This document shows, one piece after another, positions 43,176 through 52,092 of a stretch of 64,000 nt of DNA. The translations under genes were made by a program, and so were the position numbers. The notes under the pieces were generated by a model that saw only the letters and a list, made by a program, of their open reading frames with translations, searched no databases and was not told the origin of the DNA. The first letter of the stretch is position 1. Each line of letters opens with the position of its first letter. The stretch is from IMCC2047 sp041395865. Its GTDB lineage: Bacteria; Pseudomonadota; Gammaproteobacteria; Pseudomonadales; IMCC2047. The stretch covers positions 230,092-294,091 of the forward strand of contig JAWKZQ010000002.1 of NCBI GenBank assembly GCA_041395865.1. Reading direction: 5' to 3'.

Positions 43176-45371
43176 ATGTTGATTTCCCGCCGACACAGCC
43201 GACCTCTTTTCACGGAAAAAAAGGATCCATTCGTCAAACCAGCCCGCAAAAAGGGGTTCTGGTGGAGCCTGGCACTCATCATACTGGGCCTGGTGGCCAG
43301 TATGGCCTGGTTCCACGCCGAAGCCGCAACACCCGAAACCGCCGCGGCAATGGATAAGGTTAACGCCGGTCAAATGCTGCTGCAGCCCAGCGCAGGCGGC
43401 GAACTGGTTCCGGCACTCACACAGGAAAGCCGTGTACACATTAAAGTCAGTGGCATGGTGGCGCATGTGTCGCTCACACAAAGCTTCCAAAACCAAAGTG
43501 CAAATTGGGTGGAGGGTACCTATGTTTTTCCGCTGCCCGACAAGGCGGCAGTAAACCGCATGCGCATGGTTATCGGCGAGCGGGTCATTGAAGGGCAAAT
43601 CAAGGAAAAGGAAGAAGCCAAACAGATTTATCACGAAGCCAAAACGGTGGGTAAAAAAGCCAGCCTGGTCAGCCAGCAACGCCCCAACCTTTTCACCACC
43701 CAAGTCGCCAATATTGCGCCTCACGAAACCATTACCGTAGAGCTGGAGTACATCGACGCCGTCGCCTACGATCAGGGCCAATTCAGCCTTCGTTTTCCGA
43801 TGACCATCACTCCCCGCTACATTCCAGGCGCGCCGCTCCAGGACGGGACGAACCCGGACGAAACGACAAAACCACTGGCGCCGGGTGCATCCGGCTGGGC
43901 CATGAATACCGATCAGGTTCCGGATGCCAGCGAAATTACGCCCAGGATGAATCCGGCACTGCCCAGCGCAGAAAGCCCCATCAACCCCATCTCCGTAACC
44001 GCCGAACTGGACATGGGCATGCCCTTGCAGTCGGTGGACAGCGCCTACCACAACATTATTCTGTCACGGCAGGACAACCGCTATACGTTACGCTTGGCCG
44101 CAGGCAAAGTTTCCATGACGCAGGATTTTTCGCTCGCCTGGCAGCCTAAGCACGACAATTCTCCCCGCGCCGCCCTGTTCAGCGAGCAGGTTGATGGCGA
44201 AGATTACGCCCTGCTCATGATGGTTCCACCCAACCAGCGTACCGAACAGGACGCTCCAACCACCGGCTTTCCCCGTGAAGCAATTTTCATTATCGACACA
44301 TCTGGTTCCATGGACGGTGTTTCCATCGAGCAAGCGCGACAGGGCCTTCTGTTTGCATTGGCGCAATTAAAACCGGATGACCGCTTTAACGTGATTTCCT
44401 TCAACTCCTCGACCCACACCTTGTTCAGCAGTGCGGTGTCGGCTACCCCGCGAAATATCGACTATGCACAGCGTTATGTAAACGGTTTGCAATCCGGCGG
44501 CGGCACGGAAATGTTACCCGCACTCCAGGCCGCCCTGCGCGACGAAGCCGAACAGGGCTTTATCCGCCAGGTGATGTTTATCACCGACGGTGCCGTCGGT
44601 AATGAAGCTGCACTGTTTCGTACCATACATCGCAATCTGGGCAACAGCCGCCTGTTCACTGTTGGTATCGGTTCGGCGCCCAATTCCCATTTTATGCGTA
44701 AAGCGGCGCAGTTCGGTCGTGGCAGCTTTACCCACATCGGCCGGGTTTCGGAAGTGCAGGAAAAAATGACCGCCCTGTTCACCAAACTAGACAGCCCTGT
44801 GGTCAGCGATATCGAGATACACTGGCCTGAAGGCACTCAAGTTGAGTCGTATCCCAAACGCCTGCCGGACCTGTATAGCGGCGAGCCCCTGATGGTAGCC
44901 GTCAAGACCTCGGAACTAAAGGGCTCGGTGGTGCTGTCCGGTCAAACCGCAAACACCCCCTGGCAGCAGGAAATACAGCTCAATGGCGCACAGGATCACA
45001 GCGGCGTCGCCACAGGTTGGGCTCGCGAAAAAATCGCCAGTTTGCTTGATGAAAAAACCACCGGGCGCCAGGAGCCGGAGGTAAGACAGGACGTACTGGA
45101 GGTAGCATTAAGGCACCAGCTGATCAGCCCCTATACCAGTTTTGTCGCCGTTGAACAGCCAATCAGCCGCCCAACTGAAGAAAAATTGAAACAGGAAGCC
45201 GTTTTAAACGCCCGCCCCAAGGGTCAGGGACCACAAAGCTACGCCTACCCGCAAACCGCCACCGGCGCACCGATCAGCCTGCTTTGGGGCACACTGCTGA
45301 TGCTGCTGGCCTGGGTATTTAAACGCGTTTTACCCTCCTCACTTCGCCCAAGAAAAGGAGGCGCACAATGA
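43176..45371 (+). CDS. VIT/VWA-domain sortase target protein
   Basis: A 731-residue surface protein, the single dedicated substrate of the class GN sortase. Order: N-terminal membrane signal (WWSLALIILGLVASMAWFHA), VIT domain at about 70-200 (MVAHVSLTQSFQNQSANWVE), VWA domain at about 365-535 with MIDAS FIIDTSGSMDG, a stalk, and a C-terminal sorting signal made of YPQTATG, a hydrophobic helix (ISLLWGTLLMLLAWVF) and a basic tail (KRVLPSSLRPRKGG). The sorting motif has Tyr where LPxTG-type signals have Leu. AGGAG precedes the ATG. The stop overlaps the sortase start as ATGA. Inter-alpha-trypsin inhibitor heavy-chain-like architecture suggests adhesion; the ligand is unknown. Confidence 0.92.
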   Translation: MLISRRHSRPLFTEKKDPFVKPARKKGFWWSLALIILGLVASMAWFHAEAATPETAAAMDKVNAGQMLLQPSAGGELVPALTQESRVHIKVSGMVAHVSLTQSFQNQSANWVEGTYVFPLPDKAAVNRMRMVIGERVIEGQIKEKEEAKQIYHEAKTVGKKASLVSQQRPNLFTTQVANIAPHETITVELEYIDAVAYDQGQFSLRFPMTITPRYIPGAPLQDGTNPDETTKPLAPGASGWAMNTDQVPDASEITPRMNPALPSAESPINPISVTAELDMGMPLQSVDSAYHNIILSRQDNRYTLRLAAGKVSMTQDFSLAWQPKHDNSPRAALFSEQVDGEDYALLMMVPPNQRTEQDAPTTGFPREAIFIIDTSGSMDGVSIEQARQGLLFALAQLKPDDRFNVISFNSSTHTLFSSAVSATPRNIDYAQRYVNGLQSGGGTEMLPALQAALRDEAEQGFIRQVMFITDGAVGNEAALFRTIHRNLGNSRLFTVGIGSAPNSHFMRKAAQFGRGSFTHIGRVSEVQEKMTALFTKLDSPVVSDIEIHWPEGTQVESYPKRLPDLYSGEPLMVAVKTSELKGSVVLSGQTANTPWQQEIQLNGAQDHSGVATGWAREKIASLLDEKTTGRQEPEVRQDVLEVALRHQLISPYTSFVAVEQPISRPTEEKLKQEAVLNARPKGQGPQSYAYPQTATGAPISLLWGTLLMLLAWVFKRVLPSSLRPRKGGAQ

Positions 45372-45967
45372 TCTCGCTGATATTCAAAGTGGTGAAAAAG
45401 AGCATCATCGCACTGTGCCTGGTGCTTGGCGGATTTCTACTCGCGGACGGCGGCTGGATTTACGCCAAGGCTCTGCTGGCTCAGGAACTGATCGAAAGAT
45501 CCTGGCAGGAAACCCTGGAAACCGGCAACAGGATAAAACCCTGGCCCTGGGCGGACACCTGGCCCGTCGCCCGCCTGGAAGCCAACCAGCAGGATGTAGA
45601 TCTATACGTCCTGCAGGGCACCCATGGTAGCGCCCTGGCCTTCGGGCCAGGCTACCTGATCGGCAGCGCCGCCCCAGGCAGCGACGGCGCAACGGTCATC
45701 GCCGGACACCGCGACACTCATTTCCGCTTCCTGCGGGAACTGCATCAAGGCGATGCGTTGACCTTGACAGATCAAACCGGAACGCAGCATGCCTATCGGG
45801 TTCGAGCCCTGTCTATCGTGGACAGTCGGCAGCAGGAGCTGGCGCCCACCGCTGAGCAAGGCCAGCTGATTCTGGTCACCTGCTACCCCTTTGAAGCGTT
45901 CACCCCCGGCGGACCCCTAAGGTATGTGGTGCATGCAGAACCCGCCAAAACAGGGTTAACCATGTAA
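45368..45967 (+). CDS. class GN (marine proteobacterial) sortase
   Basis: Membrane-anchored transpeptidase of 199 residues with an N-terminal helix (SIIALCLVLGGFLLADGGWI). Catalytic residues are visible: His in VIAGHRDTHF, Cys in LILVTCYPF and Arg in GGPLRYVVHAE. It is coupled to the upstream target gene (four-base ATGA overlap), fitting the one-sortase, one-substrate arrangement of this class. Gram-negative sortases of this kind are known mainly from genome surveys; the attachment point in the envelope is not established. Confidence 0.93.
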   Translation: MISLIFKVVKKSIIALCLVLGGFLLADGGWIYAKALLAQELIERSWQETLETGNRIKPWPWADTWPVARLEANQQDVDLYVLQGTHGSALAFGPGYLIGSAAPGSDGATVIAGHRDTHFRFLRELHQGDALTLTDQTGTQHAYRVRALSIVDSRQQELAPTAEQGQLILVTCYPFEAFTPGGPLRYVVHAEPAKTGLTM

Positions 45968-45982
45968 AGCGCGGCGATTTAT

Positions 45983-46018
45983 TTTTTAATACACTTGTCG
46001 AAACAGCCGTATTAAAAA
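45983..46018. repeat. 10-bp inverted repeat between sortase and cupin genes
   Basis: TTTTTAATAC (45983-45992) and GTATTAAAAA (46009-46018) are perfect inverted arms 16 bases apart. The second arm lies 26 bases before the cupin start. It could be a terminator of the sortase transcript or an operator of the cupin gene. Confidence 0.5.
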
Positions 46019-46043
46019 TTTGCTGAAACCAGGGAGAACGCAC

Positions 46044-46694
46044 ATGCAAATTCACGCCGATTTATCCAAACGTGCTGTTGTCGATAGCAATGCGCTGCCC
46101 TGGGTCGATTCCCCGTTACCCGGCGTGCAGCGGCGCATGCTGGAGCGGGATGGCAACGAGGTTGCCCGCGCCACCTCCATCGTGCGTTATGAACCCAACT
46201 CCTACTTCAGCGCCCATACCCATGGTGGCGGCGAGGAATTTTTAGTGCTTGAGGGCGTGTTTTCCGACGAAATGGGCGATTTTCCCCAGGGCATGTATGT
46301 CAGGAACCCCATTGGTTCTTCGCACCAGCCCCATACTCTGGGCGGCACAACCATCTTCGTTAAACTCAGGCAGTTTCAAGCGCAGGATAAAGCCTTTGTG
46401 CGTATTAATACGCGGTCAGCCACATGGCGGCCGGGCGAAGTGGAAGGGCTGGAAATCCTGCCTTTGCACCACTATGAAAGCGAAGAAGTCTGCCTGCAGA
46501 GGTGGGCGCCCAAAACCCGTTTTGGCCGACACCTTCACTCTCACGGCGAAGAGATATTTGTTCTCTCCGGTAACTTTTCCGACGATCAGGGCAGCTATCC
46601 TCAGGGAACCTGGTTGCGCAATCCGGCCGGCAGTGAGCACTTTCCCTACAGCGACGCAGGCTGTCTGCTTTACGTAAAGACAGGCCACCTGTAA
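46044..46694 (+). CDS. tandem-cupin protein (ChrR-like)
   Basis: A 216-residue protein with two cupin folds. The first has metal-binding His/Glu (FSAHTHGGGEEFLVLEGVFS), the second RFGRHLHSHGEEIFVLSGNF. The half-repeats GVFSDEMGDFPQGMYVRNPI and GNFSDDQGSYPQGTWLRNPA show an internal duplication. ChrR-type cupins can be anti-sigma factors, but the N-terminal zinc anti-sigma domain is missing here, so it is probably a stand-alone metal-dependent cupin of unknown substrate. GGGAGAA sits seven bases before the ATG at 46044. Confidence 0.82.
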   Translation: MQIHADLSKRAVVDSNALPWVDSPLPGVQRRMLERDGNEVARATSIVRYEPNSYFSAHTHGGGEEFLVLEGVFSDEMGDFPQGMYVRNPIGSSHQPHTLGGTTIFVKLRQFQAQDKAFVRINTRSATWRPGEVEGLEILPLHHYESEEVCLQRWAPKTRFGRHLHSHGEEIFVLSGNFSDDQGSYPQGTWLRNPAGSEHFPYSDAGCLLYVKTGHL

Positions 46695-46717
46695 ACAGCC
46701 GTCATGAGGCCTTCACG

Positions 46718-47668
46718 TTGAAAGTTAAGTTGTTCGCCCTTGTAAGTCTGCTTTTACTGGCACAGCCAACGGCTGCCGACACCTTTGCCTTGCCCGCCGA
46801 GGGTTCGGACCTGGTGGGTAACACCGCCGTTACACAAAGCCGCTATGAAGACACACTGCTGGATATCGCCCGCGTTCATAGCCTGGGCTATCAAGAGATT
46901 CGACAAGCCAACCCGAAAGTAGACTCCTGGCTACCCGGCGAAGGAACCGACATTGTGCTGCCGACAAGCTACATTCTGCCACCCGTTGAGCGCCGCGGTA
47001 TTATTATCAACCTGTCGGAAATGAGGATTTACTATTTCCCGGCGGCAAAGCCCGGCACGGCACCCGTCGTTACCACGTATCCGGTTAGTATCGGCCGCAT
47101 GGACTGGCGTACGCCGCTGGGCAAAACGCAGGTCATCATGCGAATCAAAGACCCTGCCTGGTATCCGCCCAAGTCCGTACTCGACGAGCACGCGGCGAAG
47201 GGAAGGCCGCTCCCCAACAGTGTCCCCCCCGGCCCCGACAATCCTCTCGGAGCCTACGCGTTACAATTAGCGATTCCCGGCTACCTGATCCATGGCACCA
47301 ATAAACCCTGGGGGATTGGCATGCGTACCACCCACGGCTGCATACGCCTGCGGCCAGAGGATATCGAAACCCTTTTTCAGCAGGTGCCTGTGAATACACC
47401 CGTACAGATTATCGACATGCCCGTCAAGGTGGGTTGGTCGGCGGGGCAGCTTTATCTTGAAGTTCACCCTGCGCTCGAAGCCCCAGAACGCGTGCCCGGC
47501 GGGCTCACGGCAGTGGTTGAAGCATTGATCGCCACAACCGGGAATAGGCAGATACAACTGGATTGGCGGGCAATAGAGGACACTTACCAGCGCGCAACTG
47601 GCGTACCTACCCTCGTTTCGGTGCCCCAACCTCAAAATACCCCTGAGGTTAAATCCGAGGCACCCTGA
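46718..47668 (+). CDS. L,D-transpeptidase (YkuD/ErfK-YcfS family)
   Basis: Periplasmic enzyme of 316 residues with a signal peptide (LFALVSLLLLAQPTAA), a LysM-like segment (RYEDTLLDIARVHSLGYQEI) and the YkuD catalytic domain. The active site is HGTNKPWGIGMRTTHGCIRL with catalytic Cys. Members of this branch link Lpp to peptidoglycan or form 3-3 crosslinks. The start is a TTG with GAGG eight bases upstream. It is convergent with an Lpp-like gene, its likely substrate. Confidence 0.9.
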   Translation: MKVKLFALVSLLLLAQPTAADTFALPAEGSDLVGNTAVTQSRYEDTLLDIARVHSLGYQEIRQANPKVDSWLPGEGTDIVLPTSYILPPVERRGIIINLSEMRIYYFPAAKPGTAPVVTTYPVSIGRMDWRTPLGKTQVIMRIKDPAWYPPKSVLDEHAAKGRPLPNSVPPGPDNPLGAYALQLAIPGYLIHGTNKPWGIGMRTTHGCIRLRPEDIETLFQQVPVNTPVQIIDMPVKVGWSAGQLYLEVHPALEAPERVPGGLTAVVEALIATTGNRQIQLDWRAIEDTYQRATGVPTLVSVPQPQNTPEVKSEAP

Positions 47669-47684
47669 GCCCGAGTTCACAGCA

Positions 47685-47714
47685 AAGGAAGCGGCATTAA
47701 TAGCCGCATTCCTT
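47685..47714. terminator. hairpin between convergent L,D-transpeptidase and Lpp-like gene
   Basis: Arms AAGGAAGCGGC and GCCGC-A-TTCCTT pair over 11 bases with one bulged A. Only short T runs follow, so it is a likely bidirectional transcript end of moderate strength. Confidence 0.6.
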
Positions 47715-47726
47715 CATCATCACACG

Positions 47727-48014
47727 TTATTTGCTGCTCGCTTTTTCAAACATACGGTCCATTTTTTCATCATGGACCTCACAGCAGGCCTGGGCATTAC
47801 GTGCAGTTCCCAGTGCCATATTGGCCGTATTCTGCGCCTGTTGTGCAATGGATGAGGCTGCATCCGCACTCGCCTGTGCCGTAGCCACAGCATCTTCCAA
47901 GGCGCTGACCCGCACAGCCAGGTCGTCGTTACTTGCAGTTGTCGCACACCCGGCCAGTCCGATACTCATAACAAAAGCAGCCGCTAAGGCGGTTTTTTTC
48001 ATTGACGCTCTCAT
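47727..48014 (-). CDS. Lpp/OprI-like murein lipoprotein
   Basis: A 95-residue lipoprotein precursor with lipobox GLAGC at about residue 22, then an Ala-rich heptad coiled coil (LEDAVATAQASADAASSIAQ, NTANMALGTARNAQ) as in Lpp and OprI. The C-terminus ends in Lys (KASSK), the residue through which Lpp is joined to peptidoglycan by an L,D-transpeptidase. GGAG lies seven bases before the ATG at 48014; a second ATG at 48002 has no site. The convergent L,D-transpeptidase gene is the expected partner. The internal Cys pair (ACCEV) is unusual for Lpp. Confidence 0.85.
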   Translation of the reverse strand: MRASMKKTALAAAFVMSIGLAGCATTASNDDLAVRVSALEDAVATAQASADAASSIAQQAQNTANMALGTARNAQACCEVHDEKMDRMFEKASSK

Positions 48015-48328
48015 CAGGGTTCTCCCTTTGTTTATGGATCAACGATAAGTTTTGATACGCCTTCCCGGTAATAATTCACTGACCTTCCTGCCACTTTACA
48101 GGAAAAATGACTTGGATCAGTTTTTGATGATACCGAGAACAACTCCATCTACCAACACCCCCGTAATTCTAAAACAGCTGATATAAAACAACTAGTTAGG
48201 CTCTAAGCAGGGGTACAATTATAAAGTTGGCGTGGCAATGCGGCGCCGCATAGACGTTAATCCTGTGACTGACCTGGAGACCCGACCATCTCAAATCCAT
48301 AACCATCACCTGCAGAGGAGGATTTGCC
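48015..48328. other. 314-bp intergenic region, lpp-like / cytochrome c
   Basis: Divergent promoters for the lipoprotein and cytochrome genes. A perfect 14-bp palindrome ATGCGGC-GCCGCAT lies at 48238-48251. GGAGGA precedes the cytochrome start. Nothing coding is seen. Confidence 0.45.
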
Positions 48329-48805
48329 ATGAAAAACCCAATCGCATTAATCCTGTTGATAACCACTACGCTGTTAGCGGCTTGCAGTAGCGGCCCGGAA
48401 TCACCCACCGGCTTTAGTTTACCCAAGGGAGATGTGAGGCACGGCCGTTCCCTCTTCCTGACGTTCCAATGCCATACCTGCCACACTATTGAAGGAATCA
48501 ATCAGCTGGAGTCCGGTGGAGAACCGGGAATATCGGTAATGCTGGGCGGTGAAGTCAGCCGGATTAAAACCTACGCAGAGCTGGTTACCTCTGTGATTAA
48601 CCCTTCCCACCGTTTAGCCAAAGGTTATCCGCTTGAAGCGATTCAAGTCGACGGCGTTTCAAAAATGCGTAACTACAACGATGCGATGACGGTCAGCCAG
48701 CTCATCGACCTGGTCGCCTTCCTGGAGTCCGAATATAAACTGGAACGGTATCCTGACTTCGAGTACCCCGTTTACGACTTGCCATCACGGGAAGGCCAAG
48801 AATAA
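48329..48805 (+). CDS. c-type cytochrome lipoprotein
   Basis: A 158-residue lipoprotein with lipobox LLAAC at about residue 19, then a single haem c domain: CHTCH motif (FLTFQCHTCHTIEG) and a probable axial Met in KMRNYNDAMTVSQLIDLVAF. It is therefore membrane-tethered in the periplasm as a small electron carrier. AGAGGAGG precedes the ATG. It stands alone, with no oxidase next to it; an electron-transfer partner cannot be named. Confidence 0.85.
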   Translation: MKNPIALILLITTTLLAACSSGPESPTGFSLPKGDVRHGRSLFLTFQCHTCHTIEGINQLESGGEPGISVMLGGEVSRIKTYAELVTSVINPSHRLAKGYPLEAIQVDGVSKMRNYNDAMTVSQLIDLVAFLESEYKLERYPDFEYPVYDLPSREGQE

Positions 48806-48922
48806 AACCGTACGGGGTTAACCCAGGGCCAGGCCCTACCCTTCATAAAAGAGTGGAAGGAGTTGTTGCGCGCCATGATTGCCTAACGCCCCAGTGCCTG
48901 GGCTTTTCAAACTAAGGAGCCT

Positions 48923-49687
48923 CTAATTCAGCAACAGTAACGGCGTCGCAAGCTCATTGAATAACCTGGAAAGCTCTTCGTAGGTCACCCGGTGCTTTGG
49001 TACCAAAAGTAGCGTTGACGTGGGCTGACACAAACATTCCCGAAGCGCCGAGGCTACCGAGCGAACGCTGTGCACCTTCACCCGCACATCGGTTCCGGGA
49101 AGCCGGTGAACCAGCTCCTCGGGAATATCCGTGTCACACACCAGCACCACTTCGGACACGCCGCCAGCCTGGGCAAGCAACCGTACGATTTCCAACGCCC
49201 GCTCAAACTGCGGAGACCTGTCGTAAATCAGCGTGATTTTTAATTGATCCGCCTGGCGTGAATAGCAGCCTTTCGGCTGCAGGAGCGCCCGCTTACGCGC
49301 CGGAAAGAAGACATCAACCCCCTCTTGGGTAAGCGCCTTGGAAATCAGCTCTCCCGGCTCGGCCCGGAATGTGTAGGGAACCTTATAACGCCGTGACAGT
49401 TCGTCCAATAAACGATGAACCCTGCCGGCAATATTCCTGTTTAGCGCGGTTAAGGTCTCTGCGTGAAAGCTCTGCTCCCTGGCTGATGTGCGGTTTATTT
49501 CGGTAATAAAGGGCAACTTGGCGATATCGCTAAGCCGGGTATCCTCCACAAAGAGCCCCGCCAGCGGCGCATGCAGGAGGCCGGCCACTGCCGCCAACAT
49601 AACCAGGCTTTCCTCCGTGGTTTCGCGCGCATCCAATGCAATCAGAATCCGCTGCTCAGTGTTGCTTGTCATCGCTTCGTTCTTCAT
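48923..49687 (-). CDS. tandem Usp-like protein, coupled to Lon-like protease
   Basis: A 254-residue protein with two Usp-like halves: ILIALDARETTEESLVMLAA at the start and ITLIYDRSPQFERALEIVRL at about 150. Neither half shows a full GxxGx9GS nucleotide signature, so ATP binding is doubtful. The start overlaps the end of the Lon-like gene by 32 bases (or 17 with a later ATG at 49672), indicating translational coupling. A stress-linked role with the protease is inferred from this. Confidence 0.78.
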   Translation of the reverse strand: MKNEAMTSNTEQRILIALDARETTEESLVMLAAVAGLLHAPLAGLFVEDTRLSDIAKLPFITEINRTSAREQSFHAETLTALNRNIAGRVHRLLDELSRRYKVPYTFRAEPGELISKALTQEGVDVFFPARKRALLQPKGCYSRQADQLKITLIYDRSPQFERALEIVRLLAQAGGVSEVVLVCDTDIPEELVHRLPGTDVRVKVHSVRSVASALRECLCQPTSTLLLVPKHRVTYEELSRLFNELATPLLLLN

Positions 49688-52082
49688 CTGCCGGAGCCGA
49701 GTATTTCTTACTTAACTCAATCCAGGCATCAATCTGCGCCATGACCCGGCCATTGACGGAATCGTCAGGGTAGCGGCCATCCGTTTGCAGTTCCCCGGCG
49801 GGCATTTCCATTAACAGGGTTAGGGCTTGATCAATGTTTTCGACAGCATAGATATTGAACTCCCCTCTTTCGACCGCATCCACCACCGCCTGTTTCAACA
49901 TCAGGTGCTGCACATTCGCCTGCGGCATCAACACGCCCTGTTTTCCCGTCAGCCCCCGCGCCAGGCAGATATCGAAGTAACCTTCAATCTTCTGGTTGAT
50001 GCCGCCAATCGCCTGGGCCTGCCCATGCTGATTCAAGGAGCCTGTCACCGCCAGGGACTGTTGCACAGGAATATTGGCGATAGCAGAAACCAGCGCGCAG
50101 AATTCCGCGATAGAGGCGCTATCCCCCTCCACACCGCCATAGGATTGTTCAAAAACCAGGCTGGCTGAAACCGGCAGCGGTTTATTACGCGCATAGCGAT
50201 TGGCCATCAGGGAGGAGAGAATCATCACAGCCTTGGAGTGAATATTTCCGCCGAGCTTAACCGCCCGCTCAATATCCAACACCTTACCGCTGCCCAACCG
50301 GGCCTTGGCCGTAATCCGGCTGGGCCGGCCAAAGGAATACTCCCCTAATTGATAAACAGAGAGCCCATTCACCTGGGCAACTTGCTCACCCTCCGTATCC
50401 ACCAATTGGATATCGCGCAGGATGCTTTCATGCACCTTCTCCCGGAATTGGTCCAAGCGACGGTTAGCCGCATCGATTGCGCGCTGCACATGCGCACGGG
50501 TAATGATGTCGGCTTTATCCTGGGCCGCAAAAAAATCGCTTTCGCAAATGAGATCCTTCAAATGGTTGAGATGCAACGACAGTTTTTCGGCATCCTCCAG
50601 GCTGCGTGAACTCTGCTCGATCACCCGCGCCACAGCGTCCCGCGCCAACGGTCGGTGGCCTTCCTTATGCTGAAGGCTGGCAATCAAGCGGGCAAAACTC
50701 AAACTGTTCTGCGCATTTCGATCAATCTCCTCAGACAAGTCCGCAGGCACCTTGAACAGCTGGTTAAACTCCGGATCATAGGCCTGCAACAGGTAATAAA
50801 TCATTCGGTCACCTACCAGGATCACCTTAAGATCCAGCGGAATCGCCTCGGGCTCCAGCGACTTGGTACTGGCCAAGCTCAGAATTTCGGATGCCGACTC
50901 AATCTTTGCCTCCCTAGAAAGCAACGCCCGTTTCAACGCATCCCAGGCAAAAGGACTGGTCAGCAGTTTCACGGCATCCAGCAGGAGATACCCGCCATTG
51001 GCTTTATGCAGGGCACCCGCCTTAATCAGGGTAAAGTTTGTGGTCAGGGTGCCATACTGCGCTTCATGCTCAACCCGTCCCAGCAAATTGCTCAATGACG
51101 GGTTATTCTCATAAACCACCGGCGCTCCGCTGCACTGACTGTTATCGACCAGTACATTAACGGTATACATCGGGAATGCCTTGACCTGATTCTTGGGATC
51201 GTCCGGCGCCCCCGGCCTTTCCTCCATGTTGAAATAATTTACGTTTTCAACAACGTCCTGTTCCACCGCCTTCAGGAAGCTCATCACCTCGGGCAACTCC
51301 CGATAGCTCTGTTCCTGATCGGCGAACACCTGTTTTACCGTGCTTTCGACAATTTCCCGATTGAGCTTTTTAAGCTGTTCTCGTCCCGCCTTCATCCATA
51401 CCGGCATTTTCATGACTATTTGCTTCAGCTCTTCCTTGAGCGTCGAAGTTACAACTTCAATACGCTTACGCTCTTCCTCCGAAAGGGCATTAAACTCATC
51501 ACTGGTGATGACCCGGCCCTCCACCATCGGCGCCAGGGTATAGCCGGTTGGGGTTTGAATGAGGGAAATATTCTGCTCGCGGGCTTTTTCCTCCAGTTCG
51601 CCTAACGCGCGCTGCTCCTTGTCGTTGTATTCGCGGTTAATCTCATTAACCCGGGTTTTATACTCGACACTCTGGAACACCCCGGGAATGCTCACCAGCA
51701 GATCTTCGATACACTGCAGCATGTCCTTTTCCAGCTGTCGAGCCATCCCGGCGGGCAACGCCAGCACGCGTGGTTGATGTGGCGCCTCAAAGTTGTTGAC
51801 GTAACACCAGTCCGTCGGCGCAGGACGCTCGCTGGCAAACTGGCCAACAAAATTGGACACCATCTGGTGTCGCCCCATCCCGGTCGGCCCCAGTACAAAG
51901 ATGTTATAGCCCTCATGCTCGATACTGACACCAAAATTCAGGGCTTCGGTGGCGCGTTCCTGCCCGAAATAATTATCCAGGTGCTCCAGTTCGCGGGTGT
52001 CGGCAAAGGGTAATTCAGACGCCTCGCAACGCCTGCACAGGTAACTGGCAGACAAGGCTAAGGCCTGCTTGTTTTTATCCAC
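49656..52082 (-). CDS. Lon-like ATP-dependent protease (AAA_32 / LonB type)
   Basis: An 808-residue protein with an N-terminal domain, an AAA region (Walker A-like GPTGMGRHQM at about 65, sensor and lid parts further on) and a C-terminal Lon protease domain. The Ser-Lys dyad is visible in GVEGDSASIAEFCALVSA and GGINQKIEGYF. It differs from housekeeping Lon in lacking the Lon N-domain, and belongs to the AAA_32 group widespread in proteobacteria. It lies 10 bases after the host-attachment gene and overlaps the Usp gene, forming a three-gene stress operon. Confidence 0.9.
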   Translation of the reverse strand: MDKNKQALALSASYLCRRCEASELPFADTRELEHLDNYFGQERATEALNFGVSIEHEGYNIFVLGPTGMGRHQMVSNFVGQFASERPAPTDWCYVNNFEAPHQPRVLALPAGMARQLEKDMLQCIEDLLVSIPGVFQSVEYKTRVNEINREYNDKEQRALGELEEKAREQNISLIQTPTGYTLAPMVEGRVITSDEFNALSEEERKRIEVVTSTLKEELKQIVMKMPVWMKAGREQLKKLNREIVESTVKQVFADQEQSYRELPEVMSFLKAVEQDVVENVNYFNMEERPGAPDDPKNQVKAFPMYTVNVLVDNSQCSGAPVVYENNPSLSNLLGRVEHEAQYGTLTTNFTLIKAGALHKANGGYLLLDAVKLLTSPFAWDALKRALLSREAKIESASEILSLASTKSLEPEAIPLDLKVILVGDRMIYYLLQAYDPEFNQLFKVPADLSEEIDRNAQNSLSFARLIASLQHKEGHRPLARDAVARVIEQSSRSLEDAEKLSLHLNHLKDLICESDFFAAQDKADIITRAHVQRAIDAANRRLDQFREKVHESILRDIQLVDTEGEQVAQVNGLSVYQLGEYSFGRPSRITAKARLGSGKVLDIERAVKLGGNIHSKAVMILSSLMANRYARNKPLPVSASLVFEQSYGGVEGDSASIAEFCALVSAIANIPVQQSLAVTGSLNQHGQAQAIGGINQKIEGYFDICLARGLTGKQGVLMPQANVQHLMLKQAVVDAVERGEFNIYAVENIDQALTLLMEMPAGELQTDGRYPDDSVNGRVMAQIDAWIELSKKYSAPADEERSDDKQH

Positions 52083-52092
52083 TTTCGCCCCC

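Noticed and set aside
48224..48251. Possible sigma-54 promoter (TTGGCGTGGCAATGC) before the cytochrome gene
   Set aside because: The GG to GC distance is nine, not ten bases, and the -24 core is poor. The adjacent 14-bp palindrome is recorded instead.
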